From Parcubacteria group bacterium GW2011_GWC1_41_7 (lineage in GTDB: Bacteria; Patescibacteriota; Minisyncoccia; UBA6257; HR35): 12,453 bases of DNA. The notes under the pieces were generated by a model. The model did not search any database. It had not been told where the DNA came from and saw only the letters and a program-made list of their open reading frames with translations. Within the stretch, counting starts at the first letter, position 1, and each line of letters opens with the position of its first letter. This document shows, one piece after another, positions 7,063 to 12,453 of this stretch. The position numbers were made by a program, and so were the translations under genes. The stretch lies in NCBI GenBank assembly GCA_000997465.1, contig LCBW01000020.1, positions 1 to 12,453 on the forward strand. Reading direction: 5' to 3'.

Positions 7063-7107
7063 AAAAAAACATACCCCTTCGCTTACAGTGAGGGGGTATG
7101 TTTTTTT
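7063..7107. terminator. Bidirectional rho-independent terminator
   Basis: A perfect 15-bp inverted repeat (7063-7077 with 7093-7107) has the core CATACCCC / GGGGTATG, a 15-nt loop, and flanking runs of seven A and seven T. On + it ends the khpA transcript. On - the A-run becomes a U-tract and ends the convergent 7083-7484 gene. The stop codon and last codons of the minus-strand gene lie inside it. Confidence 0.93.
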
Positions 7108-7484
7108 GTCAGTAATTTTTTCAAAACAGTCGCCGGAGGATCGCATGATTCATAAATGCAGTCAGGCGATTCAGAATATAAATAGTAATCGTTATGTTTT
7201 TCAAGAAGAAATATGCGAATATTGGGTGCTTGGAATGCTTTTGCTGATTTCCAAAAAAGATTGCGTTTTGAAGGGGGAAGCTTATTGCTTTTTGACTGCC
7301 AAAATATAAAGAATTTTTTAGTTTTTACGAATGTGAGACCATCAAAGAGACCCCAAAAATCCTTTGATTGGCTAATAACACGTGGCTTAAATTCAGTGTG
7401 CGCAGAAGGGAAGGCGACCTGCAATTCTTGCGCAAAATATTTTTCAAGGATCCGTCCTTTTTTATAGGGGTTTTTAAGTCTCAT
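7083..7484 (-). CDS. Small PD-(D/E)XK nuclease-like protein, function unknown
   Basis: The only complete minus-strand gene in the window, 133 residues. I do not recognise a named family. The pattern fits the PD-(D/E)XK/Holliday-resolvase fold: an N-terminal helix KKGRILEKYFAQEL with E14; a strand ending DFWGLFDGLTF with D48 as the probable metal ligand; then KKFFIFWQSKSN, where Q63-S-K65 matches the QxK variant of the (D/E)xK motif. Its basic, aromatic composition suits a nucleic-acid-binding protein. It is convergent with khpA and divergent from scpA. Its last codons (Lys-Lys-His-Thr-Pro) are encoded by the terminator stem. The opposite strand has two overlapping open frames (7088-7309, 7213-7467) with no family resemblance, which supports the minus-strand reading. 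Nuclease activity is inference. Confidence 0.7.
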   Translation of the reverse strand: MRLKNPYKKGRILEKYFAQELQVAFPSAHTEFKPRVISQSKDFWGLFDGLTFVKTKKFFIFWQSKSNKLPPSKRNLFWKSAKAFQAPNIRIFLLEKHNDYYLYSESPDCIYESCDPPATVLKKLLTKKHTPSL

Positions 7485-7500
7485 GTATATGTGAACGCGT

Positions 7501-7510
7501 TATAATTATA
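7501..7510. promoter_or_regulatory. Palindromic -10 element, possible divergent promoter
   Basis: TATAATTATA reads the same on both strands, so it offers a perfect TATAAT to each: 7501-7506 toward scpA and 7510-7505 toward the minus-strand nuclease-like gene (start at 7484). Both genes need a promoter in this 73-nt gap. I find no good -35 box at 16-18 bp on either side, so strength and direction are uncertain. Confidence 0.5.
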
Positions 7511-7517
7511 GATGAAA

Positions 7518-7543
7518 AAAAGAGATATGCCGATATCTTTTTT
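7518..7543 (+). other. Hairpin with T-tract in the scpA leader
   Basis: AGATAT (7523-7528) and ATATCT (7533-7538) pair around a GCCG loop. The stem extends through one G-U pair and four A-T pairs (7518-7522 with 7539-7543). It begins about 5 nt after the RNA start predicted from the -10 box at 7501. It could be an mRNA-stabilising 5' hairpin or a weak attenuator; the stem has only one G-C pair. Confidence 0.4.
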
Positions 7544-7557
7544 GTGTTTATTTCGCC

Positions 7558-8235
7558 ATGATTTCCCCTGAGCAACAACTTGAAAGTCCCCTTGAGGTTA
7601 TTTCACAACTTTTAGAGAAGAAAAACCTTGATTTTTCAGAGGTGAATCTTGTGACGGTTGCAGATGATTTTTTGCAGTACATTCAAGGTAATCAATTGGA
7701 TGCGCATATTGTAGGAGATTATTTAATGGCGCTGAGTAAGCTGCTTGTTTTGAAATTGAATCATGTGCTGAAAATTGCAGAACCTGATCCTGAAATAAAA
7801 ATTGATTTGGAGCGATTCGCGCAAGTTCGCATTGCAAAAGGAGTGCTGAAAAAAATGATAGTGCGCGGTCCCATTATGTTTTCTTCAGAGAGAATGCCGC
7901 AGGCATTTCTTTTTTTGCCGCCCCCTATTACAAAAGAACAACTGAAGGACGCACTATTGATCATCTCGCAAGAGCCGGTACTTGAAGAAAAAGAAATTGT
8001 GCTGAAAAAAAAGATCAGTTTGCAAAAAACATTAGATGTGCTCAAAAGAATTATCGCAAAAAAGCACTCTATTGTGCTCCAGGAAACATTTGAGGGAAGA
8101 GATCTGATGCTTGCAGTGTTTTTGGCATCTTTAATATTGTATCGTGAAGGAATGGTTGACTTACAACAAGAGGCTATTTTTGATAAAATTATTATCGCGG
8201 CGTCGGAACCATCGCATCAACATCCAACACCATGA
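7558..8235 (+). CDS. scpA: Segregation and condensation protein A (ScpA), divergent
   Basis: Kleisin subunit of bacterial condensin that bridges the two SMC heads and carries the ScpB dimer. The N-terminal block ESPLEVISQLLEKKNLDFSEV corresponds to the usual FEGPLDLLLxLIxKxxLDI, but the FEGPLDLLL core is eroded. It is followed by VADDFLQYI and a YLMALSKLLVLKLNHVL helix typical of the family. The C-terminal winged-helix region includes LQETFEGRDLMLAVFLASLILYREGMVDLQQEAIF. At 225 residues it is slightly short. It is the first gene of scpA-scpB-dacA; its TGA overlaps the scpB ATG as ATGA. It is about 3.5 kb from smc, so all three condensin parts are in this window but in separate operons. Confidence 0.9.
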   Translation: MISPEQQLESPLEVISQLLEKKNLDFSEVNLVTVADDFLQYIQGNQLDAHIVGDYLMALSKLLVLKLNHVLKIAEPDPEIKIDLERFAQVRIAKGVLKKMIVRGPIMFSSERMPQAFLFLPPPITKEQLKDALLIISQEPVLEEKEIVLKKKISLQKTLDVLKRIIAKKHSIVLQETFEGRDLMLAVFLASLILYREGMVDLQQEAIFDKIIIAASEPSHQHPTP

Positions 8236-8756
8236 ACGAACATACGAAGTTATTGGAAGCAATACTGCTTGCGGCAGGAACACCAGTTAAAAAGTCAAAA
8301 CTTCAAAAGCAATTTGAAAACTTGCCCCAGGTTCTTGTTGATTTGAAGCAGGGGCTGGAGGGACATGGAATTTTTCTCTATGAAACAGAATATGAGGTTG
8401 AAATTGTGACCCATCCTGATTGCGCCGACGCACTCCGTACATTTTTTGAAGTAGGAGCAGAGGAAATATCACCTTCGCTTTTGGAAGTATTGTCCATTAT
8501 TGCGTATGGCGGACCGCTTGCACGATCTGAAATTGAAAAAATAAGAGGAGTAAATTCTGTCTATGTGCTCAAGCAATTGCTTCTTCGCGGATTAGTTGAA
8601 AAAACAACGCATCCTGAGAAAAAACACATTATCTGGTATGCGGTCACGGAAGATTTTTTGAAATATTTGGGAGTCACTGCGGCAAAAGATCTTCCTGAGT
8701 ACGCGCAGTTGCGTGAAAATATTATGAATAAAAAGACCCCAGGCGAAAACATATAA
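8232..8756 (+). CDS. scpB: Segregation and condensation protein B (ScpB)
   Basis: Dimeric winged-helix (kite) subunit that binds ScpA and tunes SMC ATPase activity. The start (LLEAILLAAGTPVKKSKLQKQF) matches the family's first winged helix. The most diagnostic block is SPSLLEVLSIIAYGGPLARSEIEKIRGVNSVYVLKQLLLRGLVE, which aligns with the family pattern L-S-x-A-x-LE-x-L-x-IIAY-x-QP-x-TR-x-EIE-x-IRGV. It ends with TEDFLKYLGV. The 174-residue length is normal. It overlaps scpA by 4 nt (ATGA), implying translational coupling, and its stop is 1 nt before the dacA start. Confidence 0.94.
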   Translation: MNEHTKLLEAILLAAGTPVKKSKLQKQFENLPQVLVDLKQGLEGHGIFLYETEYEVEIVTHPDCADALRTFFEVGAEEISPSLLEVLSIIAYGGPLARSEIEKIRGVNSVYVLKQLLLRGLVEKTTHPEKKHIIWYAVTEDFLKYLGVTAAKDLPEYAQLRENIMNKKTPGENI

Positions 8757-8757
8757 T

Positions 8758-9645
8758 ATGAGTAATTTATTGATTCTGCTTTTTATTGCGACAAATTTTT
8801 TTCAACAAAAAATTCCTGTCGGAAATATAACACAAACATTACAAGCTGGGCAAACAGCCCCGCTTTTTGATCTTGGGCAATTTAAGCCAAAAAAAACTCC
8901 TGTTATCCAACCTGAAATTCTTGGGGTACATGCAAAATATTTACTGGTAAAGGAACTGGGGGGATCGGTGATTTATCAGAAAAATGCGTCAGACGCCCGG
9001 CCGATTGCATCTATTACGAAACTGATGACCACTGCGGTTGCATACGGATTGTACCCGCAAGAGAAAGAATTTACTATTCCAAAAGAAATCTCAAGCATTG
9101 AAGGAGAGTCGGGATCATTTCGTATCGGAGAACAAGTATCGCGTAATGATTTAATGAAGGCGGCATTATTATCTTCTTCAAACGACGCAGCATATACGCT
9201 TTCTGTCGAGTCCGGAAAAGATGTTTTTATCGCACGCATGAACGACCTTGCCACATCCATTGGCATGAGCGCGTCTCACTTTGAGGATGCGACAGGTTTG
9301 TCATCGCAAAACAAATCATCGTTGAAAGATTTAGCGGCATTAAGCGAGTATATTTTTCGCAACTACCCGCAAGTTTTTGAATGGTCACGACAAGAATCAA
9401 CGACTATTGGGCAATTGCGTAAACGTACGCTCACGAATATCAACTATTTATTACCGTCTTATAAGCAATATATTATTGGCTCAAAAACAGGGTTTACAGA
9501 TGACGCCGGGGAGTGTTTGGCTTTAGTGGTAAAATTTAAGAATTCACCGTACCTTTTTATTGGACTTTTGGATTCAACTGACCGATTTGCAGATGCGGAA
9601 AAAATAATTCTTGCGCTACGTGAATTTTACGAGAAAGATAAGTGA
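8758..9645 (+). CDS. dacA: D-alanyl-D-alanine carboxypeptidase (peptidase S11, DacA/PBP5-like)
   Basis: Penicillin-binding protein that trims the terminal D-Ala from peptidoglycan stem peptides outside the membrane. All three active-site motifs are present: SITK (S85 nucleophile, K88), SSN (S140-N142) and KTG (K243-G245). The N-terminus MSNLLILLFIATNFF is a short hydrophobic segment, probably a signal peptide or anchor, though it lacks the usual positive charges. The protein ends after the catalytic domain at 295 residues, so the second domain and amphipathic anchor of E. coli PBP5 are missing. The start codon is 1 nt after the scpB stop and follows ATATAAT; there is no Shine-Dalgarno sequence. 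Its position behind scpAB links it to that transcript. mraY and murA follow downstream. Confidence 0.93.
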   Translation: MSNLLILLFIATNFFQQKIPVGNITQTLQAGQTAPLFDLGQFKPKKTPVIQPEILGVHAKYLLVKELGGSVIYQKNASDARPIASITKLMTTAVAYGLYPQEKEFTIPKEISSIEGESGSFRIGEQVSRNDLMKAALLSSSNDAAYTLSVESGKDVFIARMNDLATSIGMSASHFEDATGLSSQNKSSLKDLAALSEYIFRNYPQVFEWSRQESTTIGQLRKRTLTNINYLLPSYKQYIIGSKTGFTDDAGECLALVVKFKNSPYLFIGLLDSTDRFADAEKIILALREFYEKDK

Positions 9646-9671
9646 TAATATTTGCAAGAGCACTGTATTTT

Positions 9672-9697
9672 TATGAACGAAGTAACGATTGGTATTT
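9672..9697 (+). repeat. 26-bp direct repeat, copy 1 (duplicated mraY start)
   Basis: Identical over 26 bases to 9882-9907, beginning TATGAACGAAGTAACG. It contains an ATG and seven further codons (NEVTIGI) shared with mraY, after which the sequence diverges. It lies 26 nt after the dacA stop. The repeat spacing is 210 bp. Confidence 0.97.
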
Positions 9698-9874
9698 ATC
9701 TAGATGATTTGGGTAAAATATCGAAAAAACGATGCATATAAGCAATAGAGGAACAGGTAAAAAAAGGAAGGTCCGTTCATGCTAAATAGACTTGCGGGGT
9801 TTTTATTTTTATGCATAAAATAATCGCTAAAATTCTAATAAAAAAACAGTCATATGTGTCATAAAAAACATACG

Positions 9875-9880
9875 TATAAT
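9875..9880 (+). promoter_or_regulatory. TATAAT just before the mraY start
   Basis: A perfect TATAAT ends 2 nt before the mraY ATG. As a -10 box it would start RNA inside the coding region, after the ATG, and no -35 box is visible at 16-18 bp. It may instead be part of the A/T-rich context found before several starts here (rpmF, secD, dacA, murA). A promoter role is doubtful. Confidence 0.25.
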
Positions 9881-9881
9881 A

Positions 9882-9907
9882 TATGAACGAAGTAACGATT
9901 GGTATTT
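9882..9907 (+). repeat. 26-bp direct repeat, copy 2 (mraY start)
   Basis: Second copy of the 26-bp repeat; it covers the start codon and first codons of mraY itself. Confidence 0.97.
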
Positions 9908-10929
9908 TTAAAATATTATCAGTATTTGTGATCAGCTTTGTGTTTGCGCTGATTATTTTTCCATTGTGGTATTATGTCATGATGAAATTCCGCTTAGGAA
10001 AAAATATTCGGGCACAAGGCGCCCCGGTATTTCAAGCGATGCATCAAAAAAAGGCAGGAACGCTTGCAATGGGAGGCGTAATAGTATGGCTTGTTCCTAT
10101 TGTGATTGGGCTATTATTTTTCTTTATAGGACGAGAAAATGCGTTTGGGCAGTGGATTAATTTTGTAGATAGGCGCGAAACATATCTGCCGCTTGCACTT
10201 TTAGCTTTAGCAGGAGTGTTGGGAGGAATTGATGATTTGTTTGGAATATTTAAGGTAGGTCCATTTCGGGGGGGGATGGGCATCAAGGAAAAAATAATCT
10301 TATACGTTGCCATTGCACTTTTAGTAGGATGGTGGTTTGTGACGAAACTTGGCATTCGTTTTTTGACCATTCCATTTTGGGGACGGATCTATCTTGGACC
10401 GATTTGGTATTTTCTCTTTTTAGTATTTTTTATTTTAGCGCTTTCATTTTCTGCAAACGAAACAGATGGATTGGATGGGCTTTTGGGGGGAGTTGCCATG
10501 AGTACCATTTTTGTTTTAGGCATCGTAAGCTTTATAAATGGCAATTTTAATCTTGCCGCGCTCTCTGCGAGCGTGCTGGGGGCAATATTGGCTTTGCTTT
10601 GGTTTAATATTTATCCCGCAAAAGTATTTATGGGAGATACGGGTAGTATGGCAATTGGAATTTTTTTGGCGATTGTTTTTCTGCTTGAGGGAATCCCACT
10701 GCTTGCGCTTATCATGCTTCCGGTATTCGTAGTTGAATCGGGATCGGTGCTTTTACAAGTATTTTCAAAAAAAATACGCAAGAAGAAGCTTTTTCTCTCA
10801 ACCCCCATTCATCATCATTTTGAAGCACAAGGAGAACACGAGAGTTCTATTGTATTTCGATTTTGGGTGGTCAATGTACTCGGGAGTATTTTAGGACTGA
10901 TGATTGCAATTTTAGATAAATATCTCTAA
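9883..10929 (+). CDS. mraY: Phospho-N-acetylmuramoyl-pentapeptide-transferase MraY
   Basis: Integral membrane enzyme that transfers phospho-MurNAc-pentapeptide from UDP to undecaprenyl phosphate, forming lipid I. Key motifs are present in order: KKAGTLAMGG (57-65, family K-x-GTPTMGG); the Mg-binding pair D117-D118 in LGGIDDLFG; NETDGLDGL (192-200, family NLTDGLDGL); KVFMGDTGS (247-255) with D252; and the TPIHHHFE loop (H310-H312). About ten hydrophobic segments and 348 residues match the family. The stretch after the DD pair (LFGIFKVGPFRGGMGIKEK) is somewhat longer and altered relative to the usual DDYLKxxKKxxxGLSxxxK. No Shine-Dalgarno sequence is present. The first codons are duplicated 210 bp upstream. 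Confidence 0.95.
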   Translation: MNEVTIGIFKILSVFVISFVFALIIFPLWYYVMMKFRLGKNIRAQGAPVFQAMHQKKAGTLAMGGVIVWLVPIVIGLLFFFIGRENAFGQWINFVDRRETYLPLALLALAGVLGGIDDLFGIFKVGPFRGGMGIKEKIILYVAIALLVGWWFVTKLGIRFLTIPFWGRIYLGPIWYFLFLVFFILALSFSANETDGLDGLLGGVAMSTIFVLGIVSFINGNFNLAALSASVLGAILALLWFNIYPAKVFMGDTGSMAIGIFLAIVFLLEGIPLLALIMLPVFVVESGSVLLQVFSKKIRKKKLFLSTPIHHHFEAQGEHESSIVFRFWVVNVLGSILGLMIAILDKYL

Positions 10930-10931
10930 TA

Positions 10932-10959
10932 AGTGAAAGGCAAAAAGTGAAAGGCAAAA
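10932..10959 (+). repeat. Perfect tandem 14-bp repeat after mraY
   Basis: AGTGAAAGGCAAAA occurs twice head to tail (10932-10945, 10946-10959), starting 3 nt after the mraY stop. The unit is not a multiple of three and it lies outside any gene, so it is either a replication-slippage product or a small binding site. Confidence 0.9.
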
Positions 10960-11001
10960 GATAGGGTAAAAATTAAAAATAAAAAAATAAATGAAGTTTT
11001 C

Positions 11002-11055
11002 AAAAAGAAATAAAATACCTTTGGATTTTAATTTATTTTTAGCTTTTTCTTTTTA
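11002..11055 (+). terminator. AT-rich terminator-like hairpin between mraY and murA
   Basis: An imperfect inverted repeat (11002-11019 with 11023-11040) has CC/GG closing a TTT loop and about 16 pairs interrupted by two bulges and one mismatch. T-rich sequence follows (GCTTTTTCTTTTT, 11042-11054). Position and T-tract suit termination of mraY, but nearly all pairs are A-T, so efficiency is doubtful. Confidence 0.4.
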
Positions 11056-11070
11056 ATATGTAACTTATAT

Positions 11071-12324
11071 ATGTCAAAGTTTATTATTCAAGGCGGACAA
11101 ACGCTAAAAGGAAATATACGCGTCTCAGGCGCAAAAAATGCAGTGTTGCCAATTTTAGCGGCATCTTTACTGTCCCCTGGAAAAATTCGCCTCAATAATG
11201 TTCCGCGTATCCAAGACGTTGAAAGCATGCTCTCTATCATGCGCCTTATGGGGGTTTCGCATACATGGGAAGGAGAACATGAACTACTTATAGATTGTCA
11301 AAATATCGCATATGCGGATTTACTTGCGGATGAGGTAAAAAAAATGCGCGGGTCAATTTTATTTTTAGGACCCGTACTTGCACTTTTTGGAAAAGCAAAA
11401 CTGTATCGTCCCGGAGGAGATATCATTGGAGCGCGCCCTATCAGCGTTCATACCGATGGCCTGCGCAATTTAGGGGTAGAGGTGCAAGAAAATGAAATAG
11501 TACATGCACATGTGAAAAAAACAAAAAATAACAGTATCGTACTGCAGGAAGCAAGTGTGACCGGAACTGAAACGTTGATGATGTTTTGCGCGGGGGTGTT
11601 CCATACGACAACGCTGAAGCTTGTTGCAACTGAACCGCATGTGCAAGCCCTAGGATTTTTTTTACAGGAATTAGGGGTAAAGATCGAAGGAATTGGAACG
11701 CCCTTTTTAAAAATAACAGGAAAGAAAAATTTGAAAAAAAATATCAGTTTTTCAATTCCTCCAGACCCGCTGGAAGCGGCAACATTTGTTGCACTTGCCG
11801 CGGCAACTCGAAGCACAATAGCAATTTCCGGAACGTGTCCCAATGATATGGATGCAATTTTTTTGGTGATGCAGGATATGCATATAAAATATACCGCGGT
11901 CAAAGATATCATTACGGTGCACCCAAGCGAACTGAAAGGAGCAAAAATTCAAACAGGTCTTTATCCAAAATTTCCATCAGACACCCAATCGCCCTTTGGA
12001 GTACTTGCGACACAGGCGCAAGGAGTTACCCTTATTCATGATTGGATGTATGAAAACAGATTCAACTATTTGCGCGAACTTGCCTATATGGGAGCAAATG
12101 TTGAGATTTTAGATCCGCACCGAGCGCTCATTATCGGTCCCACCCCCCTGCAGGGGAAAGAAGTGCGATCGCTTGATATTCGCTCCGGCATTTCTTTGAT
12201 TATTGCAGGGCTTATTGCAAAAGGAACAACAATAATTTATGACGTTGAGCATATTGATCGTGGGTATGAACACATCCAAGAGCGTCTACGAGCGCTTGGC
12301 GCACATATCACACGGGAAAACTAA
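11071..12324 (+). CDS. murA: UDP-N-acetylglucosamine 1-carboxyvinyltransferase MurA, Asp-type
   Basis: Catalyses the first committed step of peptidoglycan synthesis: transfer of enolpyruvate from PEP to UDP-GlcNAc in the cytoplasm. Family features are the start GGQTLKGNIRVSGAKNAVLP with K22-N23, MRGSILFLGP with R93, and FPSDTQSPF with the catalytic Asp equivalent to E. coli D305. The late SLDIRSGISLIIAGLIAKG carries the conserved Arg equivalent to R397. The 417-residue length is normal. In the mobile active-site loop, PGGDIIGARP, residue 117 is Asp (codon GAT at 11419-11421) where most bacteria have the Cys known as C115 in E. coli. Asp at this site is known in mycobacterial and chlamydial MurA, which stay active and are not inhibited by fosfomycin. 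It is separated from mraY by 141 nt and has no Shine-Dalgarno sequence. Confidence 0.96.
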   Translation: MSKFIIQGGQTLKGNIRVSGAKNAVLPILAASLLSPGKIRLNNVPRIQDVESMLSIMRLMGVSHTWEGEHELLIDCQNIAYADLLADEVKKMRGSILFLGPVLALFGKAKLYRPGGDIIGARPISVHTDGLRNLGVEVQENEIVHAHVKKTKNNSIVLQEASVTGTETLMMFCAGVFHTTTLKLVATEPHVQALGFFLQELGVKIEGIGTPFLKITGKKNLKKNISFSIPPDPLEAATFVALAAATRSTIAISGTCPNDMDAIFLVMQDMHIKYTAVKDIITVHPSELKGAKIQTGLYPKFPSDTQSPFGVLATQAQGVTLIHDWMYENRFNYLRELAYMGANVEILDPHRALIIGPTPLQGKEVRSLDIRSGISLIIAGLIAKGTTIIYDVEHIDRGYEHIQERLRALGAHITREN

Positions 12325-12372
12325 AGAAAGTGGCGAAACTGTGTCAAGGTCAATCTCAATGCGCATAGAGAA

Positions 12373-12453
12373 TTAAAGGATAACTTTATTAAGCGGATAT
12401 TCAACAATTCCCTCAGCGCCCATTTTTTTAAGCCAGGGAATAATTTTTCGTGC
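12373..12453 (-). CDS. C-terminal end of a HisG-like ATP phosphoribosyltransferase (partial)
   Basis: A minus-strand frame enters from the right edge and stops at 12373-12375, giving the last 26 residues of a protein. It begins ARKIIPWLKKMGAEGI and ends EYPLNKVIL. This resembles the end of the HisG catalytic domain (commonly ...LKKAGAEGILVLPIEK...). If correct, the protein makes phosphoribosyl-ATP in the first step of histidine synthesis. Only this short tail is visible, so the identification is tentative. The gene is convergent with murA; I see no terminator hairpin in the 48 nt between them. Confidence 0.5.
   Translation of the reverse strand, partial: ARKIIPWLKKMGAEGIVEYPLNKVIL

Larger units (their letters stand above)
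9646..9882 (+). other. 237-nt gene-free leader before mraY with tiny open frames
   Basis: This is the longest gap in the window. It starts with a near copy of the mraY start (see repeat entries) that opens a 22-codon frame at 9673-9741. A second tiny frame at 9779-9823 encodes MLNRLAGFLFLCIK and is preceded 7 nt upstream by AAGGAAGG, the best Shine-Dalgarno-like sequence with a conventional start codon in the window. After it comes T-rich sequence and then an AT-rich stretch to mraY. I see no tRNA, recognised riboswitch or convincing terminator here. The tiny frames may be chance. Confidence 0.5.

Noticed and set aside
7088..7467. Plus-strand open frames opposite the nuclease-like gene
   Set aside because: They are shorter, overlap each other, start within or after a terminator and lack family resemblance. 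The minus-strand frame spans the whole interval up to a likely promoter.
9672..9907. Insertion sequence with target-site duplication
   Set aside because: The 184-bp interior has no terminal inverted repeats and no transposase, and 26 bp is unusually long for a target duplication.
11448..11912. 154-codon open frame on the minus strand inside murA
   Set aside because: It lies wholly opposite murA, whose frame has strong family motifs throughout. The minus translation is Ser/Val/Phe/Ile-rich without recognisable domains, as expected of a shadow frame.

Overview
The window reads as a gene-dense, AT-rich stretch of bacterial chromosome (roughly 40% GC by eye). It most resembles a small-genome Candidate Phyla Radiation / Patescibacteria (Parcubacteria-like) organism. 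This assignment is inference. It rests on a nucleoside diphosphate kinase with a large internal insert, a strongly shortened SMC protein, divergent short versions of ScpA, ScpB and SecD, ATG starts with almost no Shine-Dalgarno sequences, and tight spacing. UGA is used as a stop codon (smc, scpA, dacA), so the UGA=Gly code of Gracilibacteria/Absconditabacteria does not apply.

Layout, all on + unless stated. (1) 45-644: ndk. (2) 686-4011: a good promoter, then rpmF-nusB-rnc-smc, with nusB/rnc and rnc/smc overlapping. (3) 4078-6213: the Sec translocon accessory genes secD and secF; secF is broken by a frame change in its first periplasmic domain. (4) 6282-7051: a DoxX-family membrane protein and a KH-domain RNA-binding protein, closed by a perfect bidirectional terminator. 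(5) 7083-7484, minus strand: a small protein with a PD-(D/E)XK nuclease-like pattern, convergent on the terminator and divergent from the next operon across a palindromic -10 element. (6) 7558-9645: scpA-scpB-dacA, packed end to end. (7) 9646-9882: the largest gene-free stretch, flanked by a 26-bp direct repeat that duplicates the start of mraY. (8) 9883-12324: mraY and murA for peptidoglycan precursor synthesis. (9) 12373-12453, minus strand: the end of a gene whose C-terminus looks like ATP phosphoribosyltransferase (HisG).

The genes serve three main jobs. Chromosome organisation is covered by a complete but miniaturised SMC-ScpA-ScpB set. Cell envelope building and protein export are covered by SecDF, MraY, MurA and a D,D-carboxypeptidase. 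RNA and ribosome biology is covered by L32, NusB, RNase III and a KhpA-like protein.

Points most worth a second look: an SMC that appears to have lost its hinge; a MurA with Asp in place of the fosfomycin-target Cys; an RNase III with Asn at one metal-binding Asp; the split secF; the duplicated mraY start with its structured leader; and the general lack of Shine-Dalgarno sequences. I see no CRISPR array, insertion sequence, prophage, tRNA or rRNA.
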